NCBI GenBank assembly: GCA_903643055.1 | Contig: CAHJWV010000364.1 | Span: forward strand, 1-10,464 | Reading direction: 5' to 3' | Length of the DNA: 10,464 nt | From: Burkholderiales bacterium | GTDB taxonomy: Bacteria; Pseudomonadota; Gammaproteobacteria; Burkholderiales; Burkholderiaceae | Shown here: piece by piece, positions 1-6,985 of the stretch | Layout: the number at the start of each line of letters is the position of its first letter | Numbering within the stretch: position 1 is the first letter of the stretch | Made by a program: the position numbers and the translations under genes | The notes under the pieces: model-generated | The model's database searches: none | The model's input: the letters and a program-made list of their open reading frames with translations, nothing else | What the model was told of the DNA's origin: nothing

Positions 1-3000
1 TGCCGACGCAGGTCGTGCACCAGCCGTGCTTGCTGTTGTAGCTGAACATGCGCGGGTCGAGCTCGGGGTAGCTCGTGGCACAGACCGGGCAGGCGCGCTT
101 GGTGGAAAACACTTTCACCTCGCCGAGCTGCCGCGTGGGCGTGCCAGCCTGCATCGCATGCTGCAGACCATCGAGCGGCGTCAACAGGTGCATCACGCCT
201 TTGCCGATGTCGAGCGCCTTCGCGAGCAGTTCGCGCAGCGCAGCTTCGTTATCGGGCGTGATTACCAGATCGCCGACCGGCAGCTCCAGCGTGTGCTCCT
301 TGAAGCGATCCAGCCTCGGGAACGGGTCGACCGACAAAAAGTCGCCATCGACGCGCAAGTGGGTGTAGCCGCGTTGCTTGGCCCACTTGGCGAGGTCGGT
401 GTAGACGCCCTTGCGGTTGATGACCAAGGGGGCCAGCAGGCCGACGTGTTCATTGCGGTGATCACGCAAGAGCTGAGCGGCAATGCTCTCGGCGCTTTGC
501 GGTTTGACCGGCGCGCCGTCATTCACGCAATGCTGAATGCCGAGCTTCACATAGAGCAAACGCAGGAAGTGCCAGACCTCGGTGGTGGTGGCCACCGTGC
601 TCTTGCGGCCACCGCGCGAAAGGCGCTGCTCGATCGCGACCGTCGGCGGAATGCCATAGACCGCATCGACTTCCGGCCGGCCCGCGGGCTGCACGATGCT
701 GCGCGCATAGGCATTGAGCGATTCGAGGTAACGGCGCTGGCCTTCGTTGAACAAGATGTCGAAAGCCAGTGTGCTCTTGCCCGAACCGCTGACGCCGGTG
801 ATCACGCTGAACTTGCCGCGCGGGATGTTCACATCCATCGCTTTCAGGTTGTGCTCGCGCGCATTGACGATGCGGATGCATTCGACATCGACGCCGCCGA
901 TGCGAACCACATCTTCGCGAACGCGCTCGGCGCGCGCTTGCCGCAACACGCTTTGCAGCGCCCGGCCTTCTTCGACCGTGTGGCCGTTCAGGCCCATCGA
1001 CCGGTCGTATTCGGCCAGCGCGCGCCCGGTGTGCGAAGTCGGGTGCTGCTTCACGTCTTCCGGCGTGCCCACGCACACCACGTCGCCACCGGCCTCGCCG
1101 CCTTCGGGGCCGAGATCGATCAGCCAATCGGCCGCACGGATCACATCGAGGTTGTGCTCGATGACGATCAGCGAATGGCCGGCTTCGAGCAGCTTGCGGA
1201 AGGCCCGCATCAGCTTCGCGATGTCATCGAAGTGCAAGCCGGTCGTCGGCTCGTCGAACATGAAGAGCGTGCCCTTCTTCGCCAGCGCCTGCTTGCTTGC
1301 GGTCTTGCCTTGTGCCGCTTCGGCCAGGAAGCCGGCGAGCTTCAGGCGCTGGGCTTCACCGCCGCTCAGCGTGGGCACCGGCTGACCGAGCTTCACGTAT
1401 TCCAGGCCCACATCAACGATCGGCTGCAGCACGCGCAGCAGCTCGCGGTCTTGCGCGAACAGCTGCACCGCTTCGCTGACGGTCAGCGCCAGCACGTCGG
1501 CCACGCTGAGTTCACGCGTGACGTCATCGGGCAGCCGGCGATCGATCTTGACCTCCAGAAGTGCCGGGCGATAACGGCTGCCATCGCAATCCGGGCAGCG
1601 CAGGTAAACGTCGGACAGGAACTGCATCTCGACATGTTCGAAGCCCGAGCCGCCGCAGGTCGGGCAACGGCCGTCCCCCGAGTTGAAGCTGAACATGCCA
1701 GCGCCATAGCCGCGCTGCACCGCCAGCGGCGCCTGCGCGAAGAGCTTGCGAATTTCATCGAAGGCGCCGACATAGCTGGCCGGGTTCGAGCGCGCGGTCT
1801 TGCCGATCGGCGATTGATCGACAAAGACGGCATCGCTCAGCCAATCGGCACCGAGCAAGGCATCGTGCTCGCCGGGGGTTTCGGTGGGCTGGCCGAAGTG
1901 GCGGGCCAGCGCGGGGAACAGCACGTCCTGCATCAGCGTGCTCTTGCCCGAGCCCGACACACCGGTCACGCAGACCAGGTGGTGCAGCGGGAACTCAACG
2001 CTGACATTCTTCAGGTTATGGTCGCGCACGCCCTGCACGATCAGCTTCGGCGTGCTGTCGGTGACGAGCCGCTTGATGCCCATTCCCACCTGCTTGCGCG
2101 CGCCGAGGTAAGCGCCGGTCAGCGTATCGGCCTGTCGAATGGCTTCGGGCGTACCGTCGAACACGATGCTGCCACCGCGCTCACCCGGGCCCGGGCCCAT
2201 GTCGATCAAACGATCGGCCGCGAGCATCACCGCCGGGTCATGCTCGACGACGACCAGTGTGTTGCCGGCGTCGCGCAGGCGGTGCATCGCCTCGACGATG
2301 CGGTTCATGTCGCGCGGGTGCAGGCCGATGCTCGGCTCATCGAGCACGAACATCGTGTTGACCAGCGAGGTGCCGAGCGCGGTCGTCAGGTTGATGCGCT
2401 GCACTTCTCCGCCCGAGAGCGTGCGGCTCTGGCGATCGAGCGTCAGGTAGCCGATGCCGACGTCACAGAGATAACGCAGCCGCGTGCGGATCTCACCGAG
2501 CAGCAGCTTCAGCGCGTCATCGAGCATCGTGCTGGGCAGCGTCAGGCCGCGCGGCGCGCTGCCGTCGGGCGCGCTGCCATCCAGGCCATCGAAGAAGCGG
2601 CGAATGCGCTCGATCGGCATCAGCATCAGGTCATGCACAGTGAGGCCGGGCAAGGCTTCCAGCTGAGCGCGTGACCAGGCCGCACCGTGCGGCAAAAAGC
2701 GCTTGGCGGGCGGCAGCACCGCATCGGCCGCGGCCTTGCTGCCCATGCGCCACAGCAGCGATTCGGTCTTCAGGCGTGCGCCCGCGCAAGTGGGGCACGG
2801 CGTGTAGCTGCGGTACTTCGACAAGAGCACGCGAATGTGCATCTTGTAGGCCTTCGACTCCAGGTATTCGAAGAAGCGCTTGACGCCATACCACTGCTTG
2901 TTCCAGTTGCCGTTCCAGTTCGGCGAACCGTTGATGACCCAATCGCGCTGCGCTTCGGTCAGGTGCGACCAGTCGGTGTCACGCGGAATGCCGGCATCGC

Positions 3001-4024
3001 CGGCGTACTTCATCAGGTCGGCCTGGATCTCTTTCCACGCCGGGGTCTGGATGGTCTTGATCGCGCCGGCGCGCAAGGTCTTGCGGTGGTCGGGGATCAC
3101 GAGACCGTAGTCGACGCCGATCACGCGGCCGAAGCCGCGGCAGGTCTCGCAGGCGCCCATCGCCGAGTTGAACGAGAACAGCGCCGGCTGCGGCTCGTGG
3201 TAACGGATGTCGCTGTCCGGGCAATGCAGGCCGGTGGAATAACGCAGCAACTCGGGCTCTCCTTCCTCGGCCAGCACATAGACGTTGACGCGCCCGCTGC
3301 CGCGCTTCAGTGCCATCTCGATCGCCTCGACCACGCGCACCTTCTCCGTGCCATGCACGCGGAAGCGGTCAGCCACCACATCGAGAATCTTGTTGCCCCC
3401 TGCAGCCTCGCGCTCGGCCTGCACCTTGGTGAAGCCGCTTGCGGACAGCCATTGCTCGATCTCTTCGGCGCTGGTGTTGGCTGGCAGCTCGACCGGGAAG
3501 GTCACGACCACGCGCGGGCTGCTGCGAGCCGCCTGCTGCGCTTGCGCCGACACGGCTTCGCCTTGCGAAGGCACGCCCCCGAACGCAGCGGTGCGGGCCA
3601 CCAGATCGGCATAGATCGTCTCCGGCGAATCGTGGCGCACCGGCTGCGCGGTCTCGCGGTCGAACAACTCCGAGGCCCGCGCGAAGAGCAGCTTCAGGTG
3701 ATCGTTCAGCTCGGTCATTGTGCCGACCGTCGAACGCGAAGTGCGCACTGGGTTGGTCTGGTCGATCGCGATCGCGGGCGGCACGCCATCGACACGGTCG
3801 ACCGCCGGCCGGTCCATGCGATCGAGAAACTGCCGCGCATAGGCGCTGAAGGTTTCGACATAGCGGCGCTGCCCTTCGGCATACAGCGTGTCGAACACCA
3901 GACTCGACTTGCCCGAGCCCGAGGGCCCGGTGACCACCGTCATCTCGCCGGTCCGGATGTCCAAATCGAGGTTTTTCAGGTTGTGCTGACGCGCGCCGCG
4001 AATGCGGATAAGGCCTGAGGTCAT
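1..4024 (-). CDS. uvrA: Double-length (tandem) excinuclease ABC subunit UvrA, 3' end off window
   Basis: DNA-damage recognition ATPase of nucleotide excision repair; it loads UvrB at lesions in the cytoplasm. About 1341 codons are visible and the gene runs off the left edge. A first complete UvrA unit has: Walker A GPSGSGKSS (33-41), zinc-module cysteines 268, 292 and 295, signature LSGGE (536-540), Walker B with LDEP (561-564), second Walker A GVSGSGKST (688-696), zinc cysteines 787, 790, 810 and 813, second LSGGE (886-890) and FDEP (923-926). After a linker (about 975-1050) a second UvrA copy starts, with Walker A at 1077-1085 and zinc cysteines 1312, 1315, 1336 and 1339. E. coli UvrA is about 940 residues, so this is the duplicated long form; a fourth ABC module is expected off the window. 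The ATG at 4024 fits the family N-terminus (IRIRGARQHNLKN follows), but no Shine-Dalgarno precedes it. An in-frame ATG at 4057 would add 11 residues. In the first zinc module Ser271 stands where a cysteine is usual. Divergent from the rest of the window. Confidence 0.96.
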   Translation of the reverse strand, partial: MTSGLIRIRGARQHNLKNLDLDIRTGEMTVVTGPSGSGKSSLVFDTLYAEGQRRYVETFSAYARQFLDRMDRPAVDRVDGVPPAIAIDQTNPVRTSRSTVGTMTELNDHLKLLFARASELFDRETAQPVRHDSPETIYADLVARTAAFGGVPSQGEAVSAQAQQAARSSPRVVVTFPVELPANTSAEEIEQWLSASGFTKVQAEREAAGGNKILDVVADRFRVHGTEKVRVVEAIEMALKRGSGRVNVYVLAEEGEPELLRYSTGLHCPDSDIRYHEPQPALFSFNSAMGACETCRGFGRVIGVDYGLVIPDHRKTLRAGAIKTIQTPAWKEIQADLMKYAGDAGIPRDTDWSHLTEAQRDWVINGSPNWNGNWNKQWYGVKRFFEYLESKAYKMHIRVLLSKYRSYTPCPTCAGARLKTESLLWRMGSKAAADAVLPPAKRFLPHGAAWSRAQLEALPGLTVHDLMLMPIERIRRFFDGLDGSAPDGSAPRGLTLPSTMLDDALKLLLGEIRTRLRYLCDVGIGYLTLDRQSRTLSGGEVQRINLTTALGTSLVNTMFVLDEPSIGLHPRDMNRIVEAMHRLRDAGNTLVVVEHDPAVMLAADRLIDMGPGPGERGGSIVFDGTPEAIRQADTLTGAYLGARKQVGMGIKRLVTDSTPKLIVQGVRDHNLKNVSVEFPLHHLVCVTGVSGSGKSTLMQDVLFPALARHFGQPTETPGEHDALLGADWLSDAVFVDQSPIGKTARSNPASYVGAFDEIRKLFAQAPLAVQRGYGAGMFSFNSGDGRCPTCGGSGFEHVEMQFLSDVYLRCPDCDGSRYRPALLEVKIDRRLPDDVTRELSVADVLALTVSEAVQLFAQDRELLRVLQPIVDVGLEYVKLGQPVPTLSGGEAQRLKLAGFLAEAAQGKTASKQALAKKGTLFMFDEPTTGLHFDDIAKLMRAFRKLLEAGHSLIVIEHNLDVIRAADWLIDLGPEGGEAGGDVVCVGTPEDVKQHPTSHTGRALAEYDRSMGLNGHTVEEGRALQSVLRQARAERVREDVVRIGGVDVECIRIVNAREHNLKAMDVNIPRGKFSVITGVSGSGKSTLAFDILFNEGQRRYLESLNAYARSIVQPAGRPEVDAVYGIPPTVAIEQRLSRGGRKSTVATTTEVWHFLRLLYVKLGIQHCVNDGAPVKPQSAESIAAQLLRDHRNEHVGLLAPLVINRKGVYTDLAKWAKQRGYTHLRVDGDFLSVDPFPRLDRFKEHTLELPVGDLVITPDNEAALRELLAKALDIGKGVMHLLTPLDGLQHAMQAGTPTRQLGEVKVFSTKRACPVCATSYPELDPRMFSYNSKHGWCTTCVG

Positions 4025-4421
4025 GGGGGAGAGGTCCGGGGGCAAGGAGGCGAACATTCTAAAAGTGGCCCCCTGTGCGCACCGGCCGCCGAAAACGCGG
4101 CCCTGGGGCAAGCCAGGTTTTGCCCATGGCGACGAACACGCGGCGCCTGAACATGATGCAGCCGCGCTGCGCCCCAACCGCTGGATGCGGATTGAAACCA
4201 GTCTGTGGCTGCGGCCGGCTGACGCGAAGCCTGAGCGCAGTCTGTCCCGCACTACACTCTCCGCCGCAAACGCGCTGGTGTAGCGGCGCCCCTGATGCGC
4301 GAAGGTTAGCCTCCGGCCTGCGGCGCGACCCGCCCGGCCCCGCGCCTGCTGCCATCTCTTCACCGCACGCCCTGCAGGGTGGAATCACAACGGCCCGCTA
4401 CGGGCCAGGAGCCATGACGAC
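4025..4421. other. Gene-free divergent intergenic region between uvrA and the binding-protein gene
   Basis: About 400 bases hold no ORF that looks like a gene; the open frames on both strands (e.g. minus 4059-4388, plus 4075-4425) have no recognisable domain. Visible structure: two mutually exclusive stems near 4102-4125 (arms 4102-4106/4113-4117 and 4106-4111/4120-4125); an 8-bp direct repeat CAGTCTGT at 4199-4206 and 4238-4245; inverted arms CTACAC/GTGTAG at 4252-4257/4278-4283; a palindrome CCCTGCAGGG at 4370-4379; and a hairpin at 4392-4406. On the minus strand TAGAAT (4061-4056) could be a uvrA -10 element, but no convincing -35 lies at the right distance. It must hold both divergent promoters, though neither can be pinned down by eye. 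It could also contain a dispersed non-coding repeat. Confidence 0.6.
4392..4406 (+). promoter_or_regulatory. Small hairpin abutting the ribosome binding site of the binding-protein gene
   Basis: GGCCCG-CTA-CGGGCC is a perfect 6-bp stem with a 3-base loop. Its 3' arm ends directly before the Shine-Dalgarno AGGAG (4407-4411), which lies 10 bases before the ATG at 4422. A GC-only stem here could hinder or time ribosome access. Too short, and without a T-run, to be a terminator. A function is inferred from position only. Confidence 0.35.
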
Positions 4422-5252
4422 ATGAAACTGAACTGGATTCGCCTGGCCGCAGCGGCATGGCTGTGGTCGACCGCGTCGATGGGCCACGCCGCGCTGGTCT
4501 TCGCGATCAATGAAGGCGTGACTTACCGTGTCACTGACGAGGAGATCCGCCTCAAATATGTCGCGATCGCCGCCGACCTGACCAAGCTGCTGAAGCAGCC
4601 GGTGATGATCGAACCGATCAATGACTACCCGGCCCTGCGCAAGGGCCTGGCCGCGCAGACCTATGACCTCGCGCTGGTGCACCCGGCGCATGTGTCGATC
4701 AATGCGATCAAGCATTCGGGCTACAAGCTGCTGGCCGTGACGCGCGGTTATCAGCAGTACACCGCGAACTTCCTCGCGCGCGGCGACTCGCCGCTGACGA
4801 CGCTGACCGATCTGAAGGGCCACACGCTGGGCGTTCCCGATGAAGACTCGATCACGTCATGGATGGTGCGCGCGACCCTGCGCGACGCAATGGGCCCGGG
4901 TGCGGCCACGACGCTGCCGGTGAAATACACCTACACCCGTTTCCAGGACGCGGTGCCCTTCTTCATCGAGAACGGGCTGACCTCCGCCGGCGCGACCGCC
5001 TCCGGCTCGATCATCAAATCGTGGCAGGCCAAGGGCGGCAAGGTGCTGGGCAAATCGCGATCGATACCGATCAAGCACGTGATCGCCAGCCCGCACCTGT
5101 CGGCGGAGCAACAGAGCAAGGTACATGACTATCTGCTGATGCTGGACAGCACCGAAGACGGCAAGAAGAAGCTCGAAACGATCAAGTATCAAGGCTTCGA
5201 CAACTTCGACGAAGCCGAGATGCTGAAGATCGGGACGTGGCTCGGACTGTGA
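4422..5252 (+). CDS. PhnD/SsuA/transferrin-like periplasmic substrate-binding protein
   Basis: A 276-residue secreted solute-binding protein. The N-terminus is a signal peptide: basic n-region (K2, R7), Ala/Trp/Leu-rich core, likely cleavage after GHA (residue 23). The mature part has the two-lobe binding-protein pattern of the phosphonate/sulfonate/transferrin-like family: an early strand (ALVFAINEG), a YPALRKGLAAQTYDLALVHPAH segment in two parts that lines the cleft in relatives, then LTDLKGHTLGVPDEDS, the usual hinge and second-lobe start. Length is normal for the family. Start chosen at ATG 4422 with AGGAG 10 bases upstream; the ATG at 4414 opens only a three-codon frame whose TGA overlaps this start. 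No ABC permease or ATPase gene is nearby, so it is an orphan; it may serve a distant transporter or act as a sensor. The ligand cannot be named. No clear terminator follows, only short stems. Whether it belongs with the downstream cluster is unclear: a 144-base gap with its own possible promoter separates them. Confidence 0.88.
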   Translation: MKLNWIRLAAAAWLWSTASMGHAALVFAINEGVTYRVTDEEIRLKYVAIAADLTKLLKQPVMIEPINDYPALRKGLAAQTYDLALVHPAHVSINAIKHSGYKLLAVTRGYQQYTANFLARGDSPLTTLTDLKGHTLGVPDEDSITSWMVRATLRDAMGPGAATTLPVKYTYTRFQDAVPFFIENGLTSAGATASGSIIKSWQAKGGKVLGKSRSIPIKHVIASPHLSAEQQSKVHDYLLMLDSTEDGKKKLETIKYQGFDNFDEAEMLKIGTWLGL

Positions 5253-5320
5253 AAGCCGAGGGCACCGACGCTTGGGCGGCTATCGGTAGTTTCACCGCGA
5301 CGGTGTGACAAAGTTCCTCT

Positions 5321-5346
5321 GTTATCGCATTCATAATGCATTTAAC
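5321..5346 (+). promoter_or_regulatory. AT-richer dyad, candidate operator/promoter of the synthetase-transporter cluster
   Basis: The gap 5253-5396 contains a notably AT-richer patch. In it, GCATT (5327-5331) and AATGC (5335-5339) form perfect arms around three bases, flanked by GTTA (5321-5324) and TAAC (5343-5346): GTTA-n2-GCATT-n3-AATGC-n3-TAAC. The outer pair is offset by half a base from the inner centre. The centre contains CATAAT (5332-5337), five of six matches to a sigma70 -10 box; no -35 sits at a proper 16-18 base spacing (GTGACA at 5305-5310 is 21 away). A dimeric regulator overlapping a promoter is plausible. No regulator gene lies in the window. Confidence 0.4.
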
Positions 5347-5396
5347 GACTCGTCTGAACGCCGTGCTGCATCGGCGATGACGCAGGGAGGGACGTC

Positions 5397-6926
5397 ATGC
5401 CAACCACGCTCGAACACCTGCTGCGTACGGGTACCGACAGCGCCGCCGCGATCGCCGCTCCGGGGCGGCCCACGCTGCACTTTGCTGAACTGCGGGCCCT
5501 GATCGCCTGCACGCTGGCCACGATCAATGGGCTGAACGTCGGCCGCAATGACCGCGTGGCCATCGTGCTGAACAACGGGCCGGAAATGGCCGCTTGCTTC
5601 ATCGCCTGCGCCAGCGGCATGGCCAGCGCGCCGCTGAATCCGGCCTATCGCGCCGAGGAGTTCGAGTTCTATCTGTCGGACCTGAACGCGAAGCTGTTGA
5701 TCGTCGAGCAAGGCAGCACGTCTCCCGCCATCACCGTGGCCGAAAAGCTCGGCCTGCGCATCGTTGATCTCATCGTGCCCGAAGGTGCACCGGCCGGCAG
5801 TTTCACGCTGACCGTTCGCGAGAGCGGCGCCGCTGCCGACGTGACACAGAAAATGCAGGCTGGGTTCTCACAGGCCGATGACATCGGCATGGTGCTGCAC
5901 ACCTCGGGCACGACCTCGCGGCCGAAAATCGTGCCGCTGTCGGTCGGCAACCTCTGCGCCTCAGCCGCCAACATCGGCCAAACCTTGCAGTTCACCGAGC
6001 GGGATATCGGGCTGAACATCATGCCGCTGTTCCACATCCACGGCCTGATTGCCGGCGTGCTGGCGCCGCTGGCCGCTGGCTCGCAGGTGTTCTGCACGCC
6101 CGGCTTCAATGCGCTGAAGTTCTTCGGCTGGATGGATCAGGCGCGGCCCACCTGGTACACCGCCGTGCCGACGATGCATCAGGCGATCGTCGGCCGCGCC
6201 AAGGGCCAGGCCGAGGTCATTGAGCGCAACCCCTTGCGCTTCCTGCGCTCGTCGTCGTCGTCGATGCCGCCGCAGGTGATCCGCGAACTCGAAGCCATCT
6301 TCAAGGCCCCGTTGATCGAGGCCTACGGCATGACCGAGGCCACACACCAGATGGCTTCGAACCCGCTGCCGCCAAAGGCACGCAAGCCTGGCACCGTGGG
6401 CCTGCCGGCCGGGCCGGAGGTCGCGATCATGGGGGAAGACGGCGCGTTGCTCGAAGCGGGTGCCATCGGCGAGATCGTGATCCGCGGTGCCAACGTCACG
6501 GCCGGTTATGAGAACAACCCGAAGGCCAATGCCGAAGGCTTTTCGAACGGCTGGTTCCGCACCGGCGATCAAGGCATGAAAGACGCCGATGGCTACCTCA
6601 GCATCACCGGCCGCCTGAAGGAAATCATCAACCGCGGCGGCGAGAAAGTCAGCCCACGCGAGGTCGACGAAATCCTGATGGACCACCCCGCGATCGGCCA
6701 GGTGGTGTGCTTCGGCATGCCCCACCCAAAGCTCGGCGAAGAGGTGGCCGCCATCGTCGTTTTGAAGGAAGGCGCCACCACCACCGAGCGCGAGCTGCAA
6801 AGCTTCGTCGCGCAACGTGCGGCCGACTACAAGGTGCCGAAGAAGATTCTGTTCATGGACGAGATCCCGAAGGGCGCGACCGGCAAGCTGCAACGCATCG
6901 GCCTGGCGCAGAAGCTGGGGCTCTAG
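5397..6926 (+). CDS. AMP-forming acyl-CoA synthetase, oxalate-CoA ligase-like (AAE3/Pcs60 type)
   Basis: A 509-residue adenylate-forming enzyme (ANL superfamily) that activates a carboxylic acid with ATP and joins it to CoA. Motifs in order: phosphate loop TSGTTSRPK (169-177), TWYTAVPTMHQ, the pentapeptide region AYGMTEATH (309-317), TGD (389-391), hinge GRLKEI (405-410) followed by NRGGEKVSP, and the C-terminal catalytic lysine K497 in GATGKLQR. The combination AYGMTEATHQMASNPLPP, a TSGTTSRPK loop and TWYTAVPT closely recalls plant AAE3 and yeast Pcs60, which are oxalyl-CoA synthetases; substrate assignment to oxalate is inference. No signal peptide or membrane segment, so cytoplasmic. ATG 5397 has a strong Shine-Dalgarno AGGGAGG (5384-5390). 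First gene of a co-directional cluster, 59 bases before tctC, suggesting it activates what the transporter imports. A (TCG)5 run at 6249-6263 encodes five serines. Alternative: another short-chain or dicarboxylate CoA ligase. Confidence 0.92.
   Translation: MPTTLEHLLRTGTDSAAAIAAPGRPTLHFAELRALIACTLATINGLNVGRNDRVAIVLNNGPEMAACFIACASGMASAPLNPAYRAEEFEFYLSDLNAKLLIVEQGSTSPAITVAEKLGLRIVDLIVPEGAPAGSFTLTVRESGAAADVTQKMQAGFSQADDIGMVLHTSGTTSRPKIVPLSVGNLCASAANIGQTLQFTERDIGLNIMPLFHIHGLIAGVLAPLAAGSQVFCTPGFNALKFFGWMDQARPTWYTAVPTMHQAIVGRAKGQAEVIERNPLRFLRSSSSSMPPQVIRELEAIFKAPLIEAYGMTEATHQMASNPLPPKARKPGTVGLPAGPEVAIMGEDGALLEAGAIGEIVIRGANVTAGYENNPKANAEGFSNGWFRTGDQGMKDADGYLSITGRLKEIINRGGEKVSPREVDEILMDHPAIGQVVCFGMPHPKLGEEVAAIVVLKEGATTTERELQSFVAQRAADYKVPKKILFMDEIPKGATGKLQRIGLAQKLGL
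6249..6263 (+). repeat. (TCG)5 trinucleotide run encoding a five-serine tract
   Basis: Five uninterrupted TCG codons lie in the synthetase gene, at the conserved position where relatives usually read R-S-x-S-A/S before a small/proline pair. The identical codons make a short in-frame simple repeat. A change in copy number would not shift the frame but would alter a loop near the acyl-adenylate pocket. Confidence 0.6.
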
Positions 6927-6930
6927 CCAC

Positions 6931-6942
6931 GCGCGATCGCGC
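6931..6942. repeat. 12-bp perfect palindrome in the synthetase-tctC gap
   Basis: GCGCGATCGCGC begins five bases after the synthetase stop codon and lies 44 bases before the tctC start. It could form a small RNA stem or cruciform. No T-run follows, so it is not a standard intrinsic terminator. Such sequences are not rare in this composition. Confidence 0.3.
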
Positions 6943-6985
6943 CCTGATCGCAAGCATCCGTTTTCAACCACCGGGGGTAGACAGC

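Noticed and set aside
26..2674. An 882-codon open frame on the plus strand.
   Set aside because: It is antisense to uvrA. The minus strand carries unmistakable UvrA motifs throughout, and the antisense protein has no recognisable domain; long antisense frames are common opposite G+C-rich genes.
2687..4018. A 443-codon plus-strand frame.
   Set aside because: Also antisense to the first half of uvrA; it is rich in Arg, Ala and His with no family resemblance.
4176..4198. A CRISPR-repeat-like end: a small CCGC/GCGG stem followed by GGATTGAAAC.
   Set aside because: It resembles the 3' end of some CRISPR repeats, but there is only one copy, with no regular spacing and no cas gene.
4242..4257. A LexA-like site CTGT-n8-ACAC, one mismatch from CTGT-n8-ACAG.
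   Set aside because: It is over 200 bases upstream of the uvrA start, has a G+C-rich centre instead of the AT-rich core of real sites, and one mismatch is easily met by chance.
4059..4388. A 109-codon minus-strand frame in the intergenic region, and a 116-codon plus-strand frame over the same bases.
   Set aside because: Neither shows a ribosome site, domain or hydrophobic pattern. Both strands being open together argues for composition or a repeat rather than a gene.
5293..5305. CACCG-CGA-CGGTG stem downstream of the binding-protein gene as a terminator.
   Set aside because: The stem is only 5 bp and no T-run follows, so it does not meet the pattern of an intrinsic terminator.
3768..6940. 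Several copies of GCGATCGC (3768, 4563, 5448, 6933), like the HIP1 element.
   Set aside because: At least three fall on favoured codons such as GCG-ATC-GC in a G+C-rich genome; four copies are readily explained by codon use.
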